Source: Chlamydoabsidia padenii (lineage: Eukaryota > Mucoromycota > Mucoromycetes > Mucorales > Cunninghamellaceae). From it: 64,000 nucleotides of DNA. Of this stretch, positions 50,875 to 62,329 are shown in pieces. The stretch is taken from contig JAIWND010000002.1 in assembly GCA_025330725.1 (NCBI GenBank), positions 1,116,001-1,180,000 of the forward strand, written 5' to 3'. The notes below the pieces were generated by a model that was not told where the DNA came from, did no database searches, and saw nothing but the letters and a program-made list of their open reading frames with translations. The position numbers and the translations under genes were made by a program. Position 1 is the first letter of the stretch; the number at the start of each line of letters is the position of its first letter.

Positions 50875-51158
50875 GTAAAAAGTCTTTATTGATCAAACGG
50901 GCATAATCGTAAAAAAAAAAAAGTGGTATTGATGCAAACAAGCATCCGAGTATTTTTCGATTAAACACATGTGCACAGATGTTTGTCTTACCTTGATATC
51001 CCATTCCACAGCATATAAACCAAGTTCGTCCTTTGGAGGTATAGAGTAGAGATCATCCAGCCATGAATTCCTACTAAACTCAATATAAAAATACATGTTA
51101 ATAAGCTTTATTGTGTATTTCGCACTAAAAAAAAAGCACAGACCTTTTGTGACGCTGA
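50290..51158. other. Con7-like promoter and CCCH gene 3' flank
   Basis: Contains CGCCGGAGTTTTAAC (50465), a T run of about 37 (50643-50679) and a (TA)n tract (50835-50875). On the minus strand 50992-51073 looks like a splice-bounded exon (NSWLDDLYSIPPKDELGLYAVEWDIK) followed by AATAAA near 50889. It may be an extra last exon of the CCCH gene through a weak GTGATC donor, or a separate small gene. Confidence 0.4.
50643..50679. repeat. Poly(T) run
   Basis: About 37 T in noncoding sequence. Confidence 0.95.
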
Positions 51159-53353
51159 TCACTTTTTGTTTCTTGCCACGACTTGAGCAAAGTTGGTCGA
51201 GATTGAATTTAAGGCCAGCACATGAGGAGATAGTGTCATAGAAGAAGCATGGACAACAGGATTGGTGGTTGCAAATGGACTTGAAAGAGCTGGGAAGTCT
51301 TCACCCAAAGGGCAATCTTCAAAGGAGCGGCAATGACGTATCTTGTTGTTGTTGTTGTTGTTGGGATCACTGGTGAGATGAATTGTGTTGTGTGGTTGTG
51401 ACAGTGTTACATTGGGCGTTATTTTTGTTGATGATAATGATGATGATGATAATGATGATGCTGATGATACAGTGCTGCTTTTCCGTTTGATCTTCTTCTG
51501 TTGTCGCCGTCGAAATCTTTTACCATCATTTGTTGCTGTTACAAGGTCTTTAGAAGAGATAAGGTAGTCGTGTTCCTGATCTTGATAAGCATCCATCCAT
51601 GTTTGGTCGGTCTTTGATTTCAATGTTGTTGCGTCGGACTTGTTCTTCTTTTTCGACCGAGATGATTTGTTGGATTTGGATTGTCCAGTTGTTGTTGTGC
51701 CATTGTGATCAATGAAATCATCTTGATCTTGTATGCAGATAGATTCCATGCTATGAGCAAATTCACATTGGTTTCCTTTGAGACATTTATCTTGTAACCT
51801 TTGGGGTAAAAAAAAAAAAGCAAAAGTAAGGTGAGTGATTGATTAAATGAGTGTAACCATGTTTTACGTCAGTTCATGACTTACCAAAACCTGCAAACTT
51901 TAATGCTAATATCATGAGCAAACCGACAATCCTGACGAAGACAGTCCCCCATCAAGAAATGACGACAGATTTGCCTTTTTTTGGTATATGAGACTGAGGA
52001 TCTACCATCGGAGGATAAAAGCACCAGTAAGTGATCCATGTCATAATTGGCAGAAGAGAGTGTCGAGACCACTTGTTGTCGGGTATAGTGAGGCAATAAT
52101 GCCATTAACATGTCGATAGCTGTTGTCCCTGTTGCTGTAGATAATGATGCTGCCGTCGACTGGTATGAGTAAGGAGGTGATAAAGTCGAGGTTTCTGGTG
52201 AAGATGATAATGAAGGAGGTGATGTTGATGATAGTGGTTGTGTTGGATCAAATTCATCATCATCAAATGGATCATGGTATCGACTATAGTTGTTGGTCCA
52301 TATGTTCATCATCATAGAAGGAGATGTTGTAAAAGTTGCTGATGATGATATAGTTGAAGATGATGATGCTGATGATAAAGAGGAGAATGATGAGGATAAA
52401 TAAGTTGGACTTGTTGTTATTGCTGTTGTTGTTGTTGGAGAAGGAAAAAGGGGCAAATCGTGAATCATCATGCTTGTATCCCTAAAGTTTGATAGATGGC
52501 CATCGGTATAAGTCGTCAGAGAAGGTTCAGAGTCCGAAGTCGACGCCGTTGAATCCAATGCATAATCGTCCAAAAGGTTGAGATCAATCAAGTTGTATAG
52601 AAAGTGATCATCTTCTTCATCAGTATCATCAAATAGATCACCATAAGTATTGAATACAGCTGCTGGTATAGTGCTTGTTGACACTAATTGGTATAGTTCT
52701 TTGTTGGACGATGGTTGATCATTCGTAGTGGTGTCTAAAGTAGTTGATTCCTTGATTTCTGTTGATGTATCTGGTGCCAGTAGTGATGGTATGAGGTTGC
52801 TAAAGTAAGTCAAACCAAAGGGGTCAAATGATTTTTCGCTTGATGATGATGATAAGGTTGTTGATCTGCTGATTGTGATTGAGCTTGAAGTGCGTGTTTC
52901 CAAATTGACCAAAGGTGATAGAGAATCGTCAAATGGTATCTATCCACAAAAAAAAAAAAAGATTATTTTAAGTATTAATATGAGTACTATATTCATGTTT
53001 TTCAATAAGGGGTTCCTTACCAAAGTCTTGACAGTTGAATTCAAGGGAGGTATATCAGTTGGGTATGTAAAAGTGGTCTGTAATAAGTTGTCGTTTTCTT
53101 GTAAAGATAAGGCTATTTCCCTTGACATTTGTAAAGAGTTTAAAACAAAAGATTAGTTAAAAAGAAGTCAAATCATAAAAGTAAAAATAAAAAAAAAGAA
53201 AAAGTTGAATCAAGTTTTGTTGGTAAAGGGAGATGTTTGATGAATTGGATTAAAAGGAGGTGAAGGGGAGGAAATATAGGAGTAGGTGTAATAAACTTAC
53301 TTTTGTGGAGATGAAGACCAAGAAGCGCCAATTAGTAAACAATCGTTGTTCAT
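51159..53353 (-). CDS. Protein with tandem CCCH zinc fingers and a CUE-like segment
   Basis: About four exons, roughly 610 residues, starting MNNDCLLIGASWSSSPQ (53353) and joining through EIALSLQENDNLLQ and IPFDDSLSPLV. A very long Ser/Thr-rich region follows. Then a CUE-like helical segment (AIDMLMALLPHYTRQQVVSTL, YDMDHLLVLL) and two CCCH fingers: ICRHFLMGDCLRQDCRFAH and VCRFWLQDKCLKGNQCEFAH, the second split by an intron. The tail has EDFPALSSPF. This order resembles fungal CCCH proteins thought to bind RNA; some relatives also carry an SMR domain, not seen here. RNA binding is inferred from the fingers. The upstream start at 53128 is a fallback. See the possible extra exon downstream. Confidence 0.7.
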
Positions 53354-54364
53354 ATTCAAAGCACGGATTACACCATTAAGCAATCGTAGATTGATCGAGT
53401 CCAATAGGGTATAATTAACGGAAAGAGATGCGAAAAAGGCAGAGATATCAATGAATACAAAATATAAAAAAATAAAAAAATGCGCGCTGGCGGAATTTGA
53501 AAAAAGAGGCGGAAAGGAGTAGTGGCCAACTCATCGCTTTGCATTCATTAAAAACCTTATGCCGATTGATATTTCAAATGATCAACACCAATCTTTTTCT
53601 TTTCGAATCAAGTAGAGTTCGAAGAACAGAAACAATCACTTGATGAGCAAGGTTTCACGTTAATCATTCGATGGGGAAAAGTGGTCGGTGAGTATGTCAG
53701 GACGAATTTTTTCTACCCCTTCTAGAGAATGTTTCGCATCAATTTATCTGTCCCTGGTTTTCGAAAGAAAAAGTGACATGATGATCAAAAGGGGGTTATC
53801 ATTGGAGAGGTGTCTTGAAGGCTGAACTGGGCTCCTGTTTTCTATTTGTCGCGAAGGGTCCATTTTTATTCTAGACCGCCGAGGCACAGTGGTCATTTTC
53901 AAACGCCGCCAATGGCCATTGCCATATACGATTTGGTTCTCGTTCTTTGTCAATGATAAAGTATAACAAAAAAGAAAAAGAAAAAAAAAACGACAAGATA
54001 CTATGCTTATAATTACACTATATTAGATGTCACCCAAGCACCTATCTTGTCCTCGTTCCATGTTAACAAGAGGGGCACCATCACTTTCCTGCAAATTCAA
54101 TTTCCGATATCGGGAGATGTCAGGTACCCAATGAAAAGATTTTTTTTCAGGTACCTCTTTTTTCGTAGTCGCAAACTTATCCAATGACATTCATGCACCC
54201 AGGTCTTATCATCCAAAGTCAGTTCTTTATCCTCAAAAAGTATAAAAGAAGACCATCCCATACGACGAAGATAACTTTCCATTCCGTTTCTTCATTCTTT
54301 TTGCGCCGGTCGCTTCTTCAACACACTTCTTTCATTCAAACTTATATTCATACATTCACTCAAT
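53354..54364. other. Divergent intergenic region, CCCH / expansin-like
   Basis: Has CTGGCGGAATTTGAAAA near 53489, TTTTCAAACGCCGCC near 53896, a CCAAT-like GCCAATGG beside it, and TATAAAAG at 54241. No gene seen. Confidence 0.55.
54241..54248 (+). promoter_or_regulatory. TATA box
   Basis: TATAAAAG, about 120 bp before the start codon of the expansin-like gene. Confidence 0.65.
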
Positions 54365-54882
54365 ATGCGTTTCTTCATTGTATTTGCTGCTATTGTTGCC
54401 TGCCTCTTGGTTGTCCTGGTTGACGCTAAAAAAGACGATGCTAGCCATCGTCGAGTCTCTCGAGCTGAAAAGAAGTTGATGGAAAAACGCAATTCTTACT
54501 CTGGTATTGGTACCTTTTTCAATCCCTCAACCGAAGGTGGCTCTATTGGTGCCTGTGGTGGCTATGAATCCGATTCCGCTCATATTGTTGCCTTGAATGC
54601 CAAACAATATGGTAATTTGGGCCGAAAGAGTGGCTGGTGTGGCAAGAAAGTTAAGATCTCTTATAAAGGCAAGACCACTTATGCTACCATCAACGATGCA
54701 TGTCCCGAATGCGATTATGGAAGTTTGGATGTAAGTTTTGCTATTATGTATACTATGTTTGTCACTCTTGCTAACTTTTTTTTTCTTTTTGGTTTGTCAT
54801 ATAGCTAACTCATGTTGTCTTCAAGTCTTTGGAACCTGACATGGATAAAGGCATTATTGATATCACCTGGTCATTGGCTTAA
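54365..54882 (+). CDS. Secreted double-psi beta-barrel (expansin/RlpA-like) protein
   Basis: Two exons (54365-54730, 54805-54882) give 147 residues. A signal peptide (FFIVFAAIVACLLVVLVDA) is followed by a basic propeptide-like stretch and then the barrel domain: SGIGTFFNPSTEGGSIGACG, HIVALNAKQYG, WCGKKVKISYKGKTTYATINDACPECDYGSLDLTH and IDITWSLA. The NDACPECDYGSLDLT block with two Cys and Asp is the diagnostic DPBB signature of small fungal expansin-like proteins. They act outside the cell on the wall, usually without a lytic activity. No carbohydrate-binding module is present. A TATA box and short leader suggest strong expression. Confidence 0.9.
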
Positions 54883-55479
54883 ACTATTCTTTCATTTCCC
54901 CTTCCTCTCCCTCATTCAACTGTTAAATACATACCTTCTGCGAAGGAATAATCTGCATTACTCTTTATACATACCGTTTTATTTATTCTGCGAATAATAA
55001 ACTCATTGTATCTTGACTTATTTCATATAAATACACGTTTATCAATATCATCTCTCATTTTCCATGTTTCTTAAGAAGGAATCTTTCGTTATTTTAAATA
55101 TGGCAGAGGAGAGAGGAAAGTCGCTGTTTTAATTTTTATGGGCGGGATTTTAAAATGCATGGATATTGAACTTTGATAGACCTCGACTCCCTTCACATAA
55201 CATGTACTTTTTCATGGTTGATTACAGCTCTTTAGTTGTTGTCATTTTCAATCACCGACGGATAGAGTATGTTGAAGAACGCTGATCTGAACAGGACATT
55301 TTCCCAAAGGATTGACGGTTCAAACATAAGAATGGTTCAAGTTGGTGCAACAAAAAGAAAAGTCGATGCCAATAAACCAAGAGTGTACTTCTCAGCAAAA
55401 AGTCTAAATTTCACGCACTTATTTTAATCGAACCAAGGCTAAGGTCATATGCACCCGTCATTACTTTCTCATTGACAAG
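54883..55479. other. Intergenic, 3' flank of the expansin-like gene
   Basis: AATAAA at about 54997. GGGCGGGATTTTAAAA at 55140 is a motif copy. No gene seen. Confidence 0.5.
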
Positions 55480-56760
55480 ACCACTACTCGCTCAATTGTT
55501 AACCGATGCTATTGGTTAAAGTAGCGATGTGGACATTATAGCCTATTTCCAACAACTTTTACATAATGACCATTGTACCAAGTCCTCTGTATGGAGCAAT
55601 ACAGCCTCAAGATTGTTTTACCTTGACTTTTGTAAAAATAAAAAATAAAATAAAAAAAAAGTTGCAGAATGAAAAATTTGACACACAACAAAACTTAATT
55701 CAAAACCCGCTTACTCTCACCGTGAATCTTGGGAGTGCTCTACTGCCTCAATGAACAAGCGGTGCTAATGACAAAAGTGACCATGTGCATTCCTTAGCCT
55801 ATTTCCAACAAAGTTTACATAATGGACAATATACCAAGTCCACTGTATGGAGCAGTATAGCCTCAAGATTGTTTTAACCTGACTTTTGTAGAAAAAAAAA
55901 AGTTGCAGATTGAGAAATTGACACACAAGATAAAACTTAATTCAAAACCCGCTTACTCTCGCCTTGAATCTTGAGAGTGCTCTACTGCCTTAATGAACAA
56001 GCGATGCTAATGACAAAAGTGACCATGTGCATTCCTTAGCTTATTTCCAACAGACTTTACATAATGGTCAATATACCAAGTTTATTGTATGGAGCAGAAT
56101 AGCCTCAAGATCGTTTTAACCTGACTTTTCTAAAAAAAAAAAAAAAAAAGTTGCAGTACGAAAATTGACAGACAAGACAAAACTTAATTCAAAACCCGCT
56201 TACTCTCGCCTTGAATCTTGGGAGAGCTCTACTAACTTGATGAACAAGTGATGCTAATGACAAAAGTGGCGATGTAGACATTATAGCCTATTTCCAACAA
56301 AGTTTACATAATGGCCAATATACCAAGTCCACTGTATGGAGCAGTATAGCCTCAAGATCGTTTTAACCTGACTTTTGTGAAAAAAAAGTTGCAGAATGAA
56401 AATTGACAGACAAGATAAAACTTATTTGAAAACCCGCTTACCCTCGCCTTGAATCTTGAGAGAGCTCTACTAGCCTAATGAACAAGTGATGCTAATGACA
56501 AAAGTGACCATGTGCATTCCTTGGTCTATTTCCAACAAAGTTTACATAATGGCCATTGTACCAAGTCCACTGTATGGAGCAATACAGCCTCAAAATGTTT
56601 TACCCTGACTTTTGTAACAAAAAAAAAAAGTTGTAGAATGAAAATGGACAGACGAGACCAAACTTCAATTCATTTTCAGATCCCGCCTGCGTCTGCTAAG
56701 ATTTGGAAGAGCACTACTCGCTCCAACTGTCAATGGATACTAATGAGTAAAAGCCAAGCA
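55480..56760. repeat. Tandem array of about five 240-255 bp units
   Basis: A shared phrase (CCTATTTCCAACAA.. TTTACATAATGG) recurs at about 55542, 55798, 56040, 56287 and 56525. Within each unit follow ACCAAGTCC, TATGGAGCA, GCCTCAAGA, a variable A run, GTTGCAGA, and TTCAAAACCCGCTTAC. Copies differ at scattered sites and in A-run length. There is no open frame shared by all units. The CCGC-bearing element is present once per unit. Confidence 0.9.
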
Positions 56761-57100
56761 CCAAGACCCTTGTGTTGGTCAGTCCAAGCGTGCGATGCTT
56801 TTTACCTGTCGTTAGCAAAAAAAGTGGGTTGGAAAGAAAGTTCATTTTCAAACCCCATTCATCCTTGATTCTAACTCAAGTGAGTAGATTTCCCTTCTGT
56901 AGAAATTATCCGTAGCTATGCGGCCATTAACATTTGTCCATATCATCCAGTATACACATTTAGTAATAACCCCAGTATCATATTAACTCATAAAGTATTA
57001 CCTTTTTATTAATGACAGTACTAAATAAACACATGAAGATTCTATACTATGGTTCCATACTATTAAAAAGTCGGTCCACCAAGCAAAAGTAGATATTGAT
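56761..57100. other. Noncoding flank of the tandem array
   Basis: Decayed copy of motif-bearing sequence (TTTTCAAACCCC near 56848); nothing else clear. Confidence 0.4.
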
Positions 57101-57285
57101 TTAACTAATCCCCATTGTTTGAGCGTTCGAGTCCATCTGAATGTTGTAAGAGAGTCCGTATCTTCCCAATGTCCAAGCCATGTCATCAAAGTTCCCCATC
57201 ACATCAGTATACGATTTTTTGTTGTTGTTACTTTCCAAAGAGCTTTTGTAGTCGGTCCAGTCAATCTACTGAAGTTGCTTCCCAT
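57101..57285 (-). CDS. Possible terminal exon or short gene, unrecognised
   Basis: A minus-strand frame of about 60 codons runs from MGSNFSRLTDYKSS to MDSNAQTMGIS. It could start at 57285 or be joined by an acceptor at GGGAAG. Further coding-like pieces on the same strand near 57374-57420 and 57590-57660 (PWKLTNTMLNYDCDYN) do not join to it in one frame. A broken or mis-modelled gene is possible. I do not recognise it. Confidence 0.25.
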
Positions 57286-58058
57286 CGTCTGTTTGTTAGG
57301 AGGTGAGAAAAAAAAAAGAAAAAAATAGAAGCAGTGTGATTAGTGTAGATGAATCAAAGCGAGGACTGCCAACTTACCAAACCAGAGTGGGCAAGGTTTT
57401 AGGATGTTGATTCACACGAGAGAATCTATGTGAATGAAGAAGAGAATAGTACACATAATACAACTGAAAAGAAGCATATGTTTGTTTTGCTATGCTTTAA
57501 TTGGGTCCCATACCATTGGTCACTTTAAAGTAACAACTGTTGATGATAAGTCAAAAAAAGTAGGTTAAAAGTTCTTTTTCATAATACCCACATTATAATC
57601 GCAATCGTAATTTAACATTGTATTCGTCAGCTTCCAAGGTTGATCAATAGCACCTTGATAAAGTAACACCGATTAAAAAGCTGGGACGGAATGACAAAAA
57701 GGAAGAGGAAGTAAAAAAAGAAAAAAAAAGAGGGACAAGATAAAGGCGGGATTTGGAAATCCGCCGAGTCAATATCCAATCGACACGGTAAATGTAACAT
57801 TTATTGAATAGCATTAAGGAAAAGGTGGGGCATATTAAAGAAGCAACAGGATAAAAAGAAAAAGAAATGAAGAATCATAGTAATAAACTAAATTGTGATA
57901 TCTGTAATGATTTGCTACTTGAAGGAGCCTTGATAAAACGAGAAACCATACATATGATCAAAAAGAGGCATAACACATATCTGCTAAAGCAATTTAATTA
58001 TCTTACATCCCCTCACTTTTTTTTTCTTTTTTCGACCCCACCTCCCCTTTTTGTGTTA
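57286..58058. other. Intergenic with possible gene fragments
   Basis: Contains the minus-strand fragments noted above and a near-palindrome (GGCGGGATTTGGAAATCCGCC) at about 57744-57764. Confidence 0.4.
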
Positions 58059-60268
58059 TCATTCCATGCTCGAAAGTTGGCCTATGATCCTCACTTTCTT
58101 GTTTTTCTTGGCCCACCTGAGACCACAAGCATTGCAGAGCCTATCCAAAGAGAAAAAAGGAAGGGGGTTTAGCAAAACATAAGCGGCGGCGTTCGAAATT
58201 AAAAATTCATGCAAATACAAATCCCGATGTTTTTTTAAAAAAAAAAATCCCGACACTTACGTCTTTGGACCCAAAGGACCCTTTCTCCATTCAGGCGAGT
58301 TGGTGGACCCACAATCAGAACACTGGTAGTTTTCCATCGTGACATAGATCTTTTTCTACATATGTGAAAGAAAACAAAAACAAAAAACAACAAGATGGTA
58401 CATCGTTTCAAAAGAAGATAAAAGGGAAAAGAAAATGGGTACCAATCAGTTTATCAAGGCTATATCTTATTTTCTCTTTTACAGGCTGATCTTCCTTTTG
58501 CTTTTTTTTTTTTTAAATCCAAACAAACACAAAGAAAAAAAGAGTTAGGATTTGAGGGGGGCAAGGGAGATAAGAAGTAAAAGAGAAGTGCACTGTTTTT
58601 TTTATTTCTTTCTTGTTACTCACCTTTCGTTTCTTGTCATCTTTAGCATCATTTTGGGAAATAGTAGTGTTTGGAGCATCTGTCATGGTGGTATCGTCTG
58701 ATTTCGTCGGAAGTGGTGTATCTGCTCCCATCTCGTCTGTTGACTTTTCACCATTGTTCACCATCCAAGGATTCGAAGGTTGATGCCATCCTGATTGCAT
58801 CCACGAAGCAATCACTGAGGAAGGTTGATTGTTGTTGAGAGAAGACACCGAGGAGGAAGGTGAGGAGGACGATTCACCTGGTTGGACACAGACGGAGGAT
58901 GAGTTGTTGGTAGAAGGTGAAGATGCAGAGTTGGAAGACGAGGACAGTTGAGCAAGACGTTGTTGTAATAGCTGGTTTTCTTTCTTGAGGTTCATAAGCA
59001 GATCAAAAGTGGACGGATCGCAGGACTGAGCAATGGCGAAGAAAGCATAATAGTTGGATTCAATCTTGTTGGATTTAGTGATCGTATAGGTAGGCACATC
59101 GTCTGGTTTTGAATATCCAAATGATTGTAAGCAGGTGTATCCCGTCAATGGCTCTTTTCGCTTCCACCGAAATTGGACTTGGGTCAGGCGGAGCGGCGTT
59201 TCAAATACTTTGTCGAGCATATCGTAGAATACAGTGTGGTCGTCAGGGTGAAGGAACTCGGATATCAGGTGGCCGACCACATCATTCGCGCCGTGTCCTG
59301 TCAGCCCTCTGCATGATTCCGAGCAATAAAGAATGTCACCATGAGCCGAAAGAACAAAAAGGAAAACTTTTTCGTCGTTGAGCAGTTGTTCTGACCAATG
59401 GCGTTCTGCATAAATTTGAGTAATGTCCGACGAGAAATAGTTCGCTTTTTCCTGCTGTTGCTGGATTTGGTCCTGCTGCTCTTGAATCTGCTGTTGTTGT
59501 TGCTGGATTTGCTGCTGTTCTCGTTGGATTTGCTGTTGTTGTTGGATTTGCTGGATTTGCTGCTGTTCTCGTTGAATCTGCTGCTGTTCTTGAATTTGTT
59601 GGATTTGTTGTTGCTGTTTTCGTTGTTGATGTTGATGTTGTTTCGTTTGTTGTTGATTTTGAGAATCACCGCTTTGTTGCATGTTGAAAGATGCCACCTA
59701 AAACGGGTTGAGGAAAGAAGAGTCGATGCTTATATATATGGTTAACTGGTCGGGATTTTAAAAAGCGTGCTTTAAAATTTCGGGTCTTAATTTTAGTGTA
59801 GCAGAAGAGAAAAGGGTTAGATCAGTACGATGAACTGTTCATGTGCATATCATTAATACCTTGCAACGAGTAAAGAGAGATAGTTGAGGTTTAAAAGAAG
59901 AAGAAAGAGTACAACCAAATGATCACCGATTATTTATATTTAGAATAGTTACAGTGTTTCTTTTTTCGTAAAGAAAAGGATAGAACAGTAAAGAAAGTCA
60001 AAGAAACAAACAGATAAGGTAAAGGAAACTTGCGGAAGAAAAGAAAAAGAAGAGGGAAAGTAATTTCACCCGAACAATTTATACTTTTTACAACAATGAA
60101 GCAAAAGGGGCTCCGGTTCTGAGGTGTTTACTTTGGTGAGATGATGTTGTTGATATGATGATGATGAATCTTCCTATTAGAGCGCCCCCCCTCCCTCCAA
60201 TCGCCAGGGGTTAGAACACAGTATTTACTTACACAAGGCATGAATCTTGACTGCTGATATGATGTCAT
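58059..60268 (-). CDS. White-collar-2-like PAS and GATA zinc-finger photoreceptor partner
   Basis: The main exon (58624-59697) codes a Gln-rich start, a PAS domain ([56 protein letters not shown]) and a coiled coil ([16 protein letters not shown]). Two more exons (about 58261-58355 and 58059-58144) code [20 protein letters not shown] then [10 protein letters not shown], a C-x2-C-x18-C-x2-C finger. That spacing and the single PAS fit WC-2, the partner of the blue-light photoreceptor WC-1, rather than WC-1 itself. An upstream exon (60233-60268, [12 protein letters not shown]) joins in phase through a 535-nt intron; the alternative start is the ATG at 59682. Confidence 0.88.
59440..59650 (-). 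repeat. Gln/Ile triplet repeat in the WC-2 gene
   Basis: CAG/CAA-type triplets coding [12 protein letters not shown] and similar, with period-like reuse of the same 6-8 residue words. Confidence 0.85.
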
Positions 60269-61684
60269 GTTGTCACCTACCACATTCTATACTCCCCAAC
60301 ACCCCCCATCATTCTCATTTTAAGCTTGCTAGTTTAATTTCTTGATGACATCAACCCGCAACCTATTCAAGCAAGCTTTTTTTTTTTGGCATAAAAGTAC
60401 ACTAAAAATGACAATCAATCATTGTCTATAAACTTTTCCTTTACTGGTGGGTAAAGGAAGATTTTTTGATCAATCCCCTCTAAGCCCATTCCGCTATACC
60501 TTCCCCTACCAACCCTTTCCCATGTAAAAAGGTTATTAAGAGCCTCGGTTCCAAATGGGGTATAGTTTCGGCCCTGTGTCAAAAAAATACCCCGATTTAA
60601 AATGCCGCCCGCAGATCCTCTTTTTTTTCATTTCTCGAAAGAGTGAATCCCCGCCATCATCCTTTAAGCTTTATGGATGCAAGGTTCCAGATCGGATTTC
60701 AAAGAGGTTTCTTCTTTCTTTCTTTCTTTCTTTCTCTCCCTCTACGGTTTGTCATATCAATTTCTTCTACCCCTTTAATCCTTGTTTTTTTATCGGTCAT
60801 ACTCCGATAATGGCGTCCGACATGGAGTATTATAGTCACAGTTTGAAAGGTAAATGTCATGTAAAATGTAGTTTAATACAAAGTTAGGGTTCAACATATG
60901 GGCGGCGATCAAAAACTTCCAACAGATCAAAAAAGTGGAGTGATGGAGAGACCCAACGGTTGGTGCAAATTTATTACCCCTGACTCTCATTTTTTTTTAT
61001 ATAATTGCATCCTCGACACTATAATCATTTTTAGCCAACTTGCCTTTTTGTATTAAAAGTCCAAAATGAACAAAGCACCAGTATTGAATGAAAGGGCTAG
61101 GAGGGGAAAACCAGAAAAGGCTAAAGCGGGGATCAAAAGCGGCATTTGAAAAACCCAAAAATCTGGGGGAAACTAGTATGCAGAATATGATTGGTTATCA
61201 GCCAATATGCCTTTTTTCAAAAAACGAAAAATGTAAAAAAAAAAAAGCCATACATGGTGCACGTTCTCCTTCATTTTAAAATCCATGCATCTGTTTAAAT
61301 GAGGAATGGAACATGAGGAGATGAATCGTGAGTAACCATACAAACTGAGTAGCCCATACAGTTTCACTTTGTTCCTTCATGATCTTGTTCATTGATCAGA
61401 TTGGATCAACGTCAATTATGTTTTAAAAGACAGTGTCCTGGTTTTTCAAGCGGCGTGCAAGCTCAGAGAAATATGATTTGTCTGGTTTTCAAATACCGAT
61501 CTCCTTATTTTTTTTTTTAAAAATCAAAAAGTAACGCTCTTCACTTTTTTTCTTTTCTTCTATTCTCTCTCTTTCTTTTATTCTTTTTTTTATTTTTTTA
61601 TTTTTTTTTTTTAATCCGGCTTTACCTATTACATTACAGTTATATATACATATATACATATATATTACACAAACATACAATCTA
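60269..61684. other. Intergenic, WC-2 promoter and PP1-docking gene promoter
   Basis: About 1.4 kb. It has a 9-bp inverted repeat (AAGCTTGCT at 60322, AGCAAGCTT at 60370), a TTTC array near 60714-60735, GCGGCATTTGAAAA near 61139 and TTCAAGCGGCG near 61446. A short frame at 60813 (MASDMEYYSHSLK) followed by a possible tiny intron could be a very small gene but is not supported enough. Confidence 0.45.
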
Positions 61685-62329
61685 ATGACCTTGCAAATTG
61701 AACCAATCGTGGAAGTGGATACATCTGCTTGGCCAAGTAGTTACGGACGGGGCAAGCGCGTGGATCTGGAAAAGTTCTTCGAAAAAGTACAACAGCAACA
61801 ACAAGAACAGCAAATGCTTGAACAACAACAACGACAAGATTCTACTATTGAAGGTGAATCTGGTACACATCGTCGAGTTCGATTCAGCACTGAACCTCCC
61901 ACCGTCTTTGTCTACGAAGCTGAATATGACACCTTTGATCGTCTGGTCTCCAGTATTGAACAATCCAAAGATACTTGGCCGTCTTATGCCCGACGACCAC
62001 CAACCCAACTGGATCTTCGTCCTATTCGGAACCATCAGTATCGTACACCACCACCACCATGTATTGATACCACATTCACGACAACGACAACAACAACTAC
62101 AACTGCTTCTATACCACGACGATCATCCTCACTATCCACCAAATCAACAGGATCATCCACTCCGCCATTATCACCACCTTGCTTGTCCTCGGGGGATGAA
62201 TCAAGCGATGAAGAAGATCAACAATCGTCTCTTACTGTACTTTTGACTCCAACCAACTCCTTACCATTCTCACCAACCACCCTGACGAAAAGACTGACCT
62301 CGGTATTCTCAAGGATAAGACGGTCTTAA
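61685..62329 (+). CDS. Unknown protein with an RVxF PP1-docking motif
   Basis: Single exon, 214 residues. A Gln-rich coiled stretch is followed by HRRVRFSTEPPTVFVYEAEY, where RVRF is a canonical protein phosphatase 1 docking motif and the Pro-Thr-Val-x-Val-Tyr context is typical of conserved PP1 regulators. The rest is Ser/Thr/Pro-rich with an acidic patch (SGDESSDEEDQQ) and a basic end (RIRRS). I infer a PP1 regulatory subunit; no carbohydrate-binding domain is present. The CT- and T-rich leader and (TATACA) sequence precede the start. Confidence 0.65.
   Translation: MTLQIEPIVEVDTSAWPSSYGRGKRVDLEKFFEKVQQQQQEQQMLEQQQRQDSTIEGESGTHRRVRFSTEPPTVFVYEAEYDTFDRLVSSIEQSKDTWPSYARRPPTQLDLRPIRNHQYRTPPPPCIDTTFTTTTTTTTTASIPRRSSSLSTKSTGSSTPPLSPPCLSSGDESSDEEDQQSSLTVLLTPTNSLPFSPTTLTKRLTSVFSRIRRS

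Noticed and set aside
59398..59745. Leu-rich plus-strand frame
   Set aside because: Antisense of the glutamine repeats in the WC-2 gene.
60813..60950. Very small gene starting MASDMEYYSHSLK
   Set aside because: It needs an intron of only about 38 nt and has no recognised family, so it was not called.
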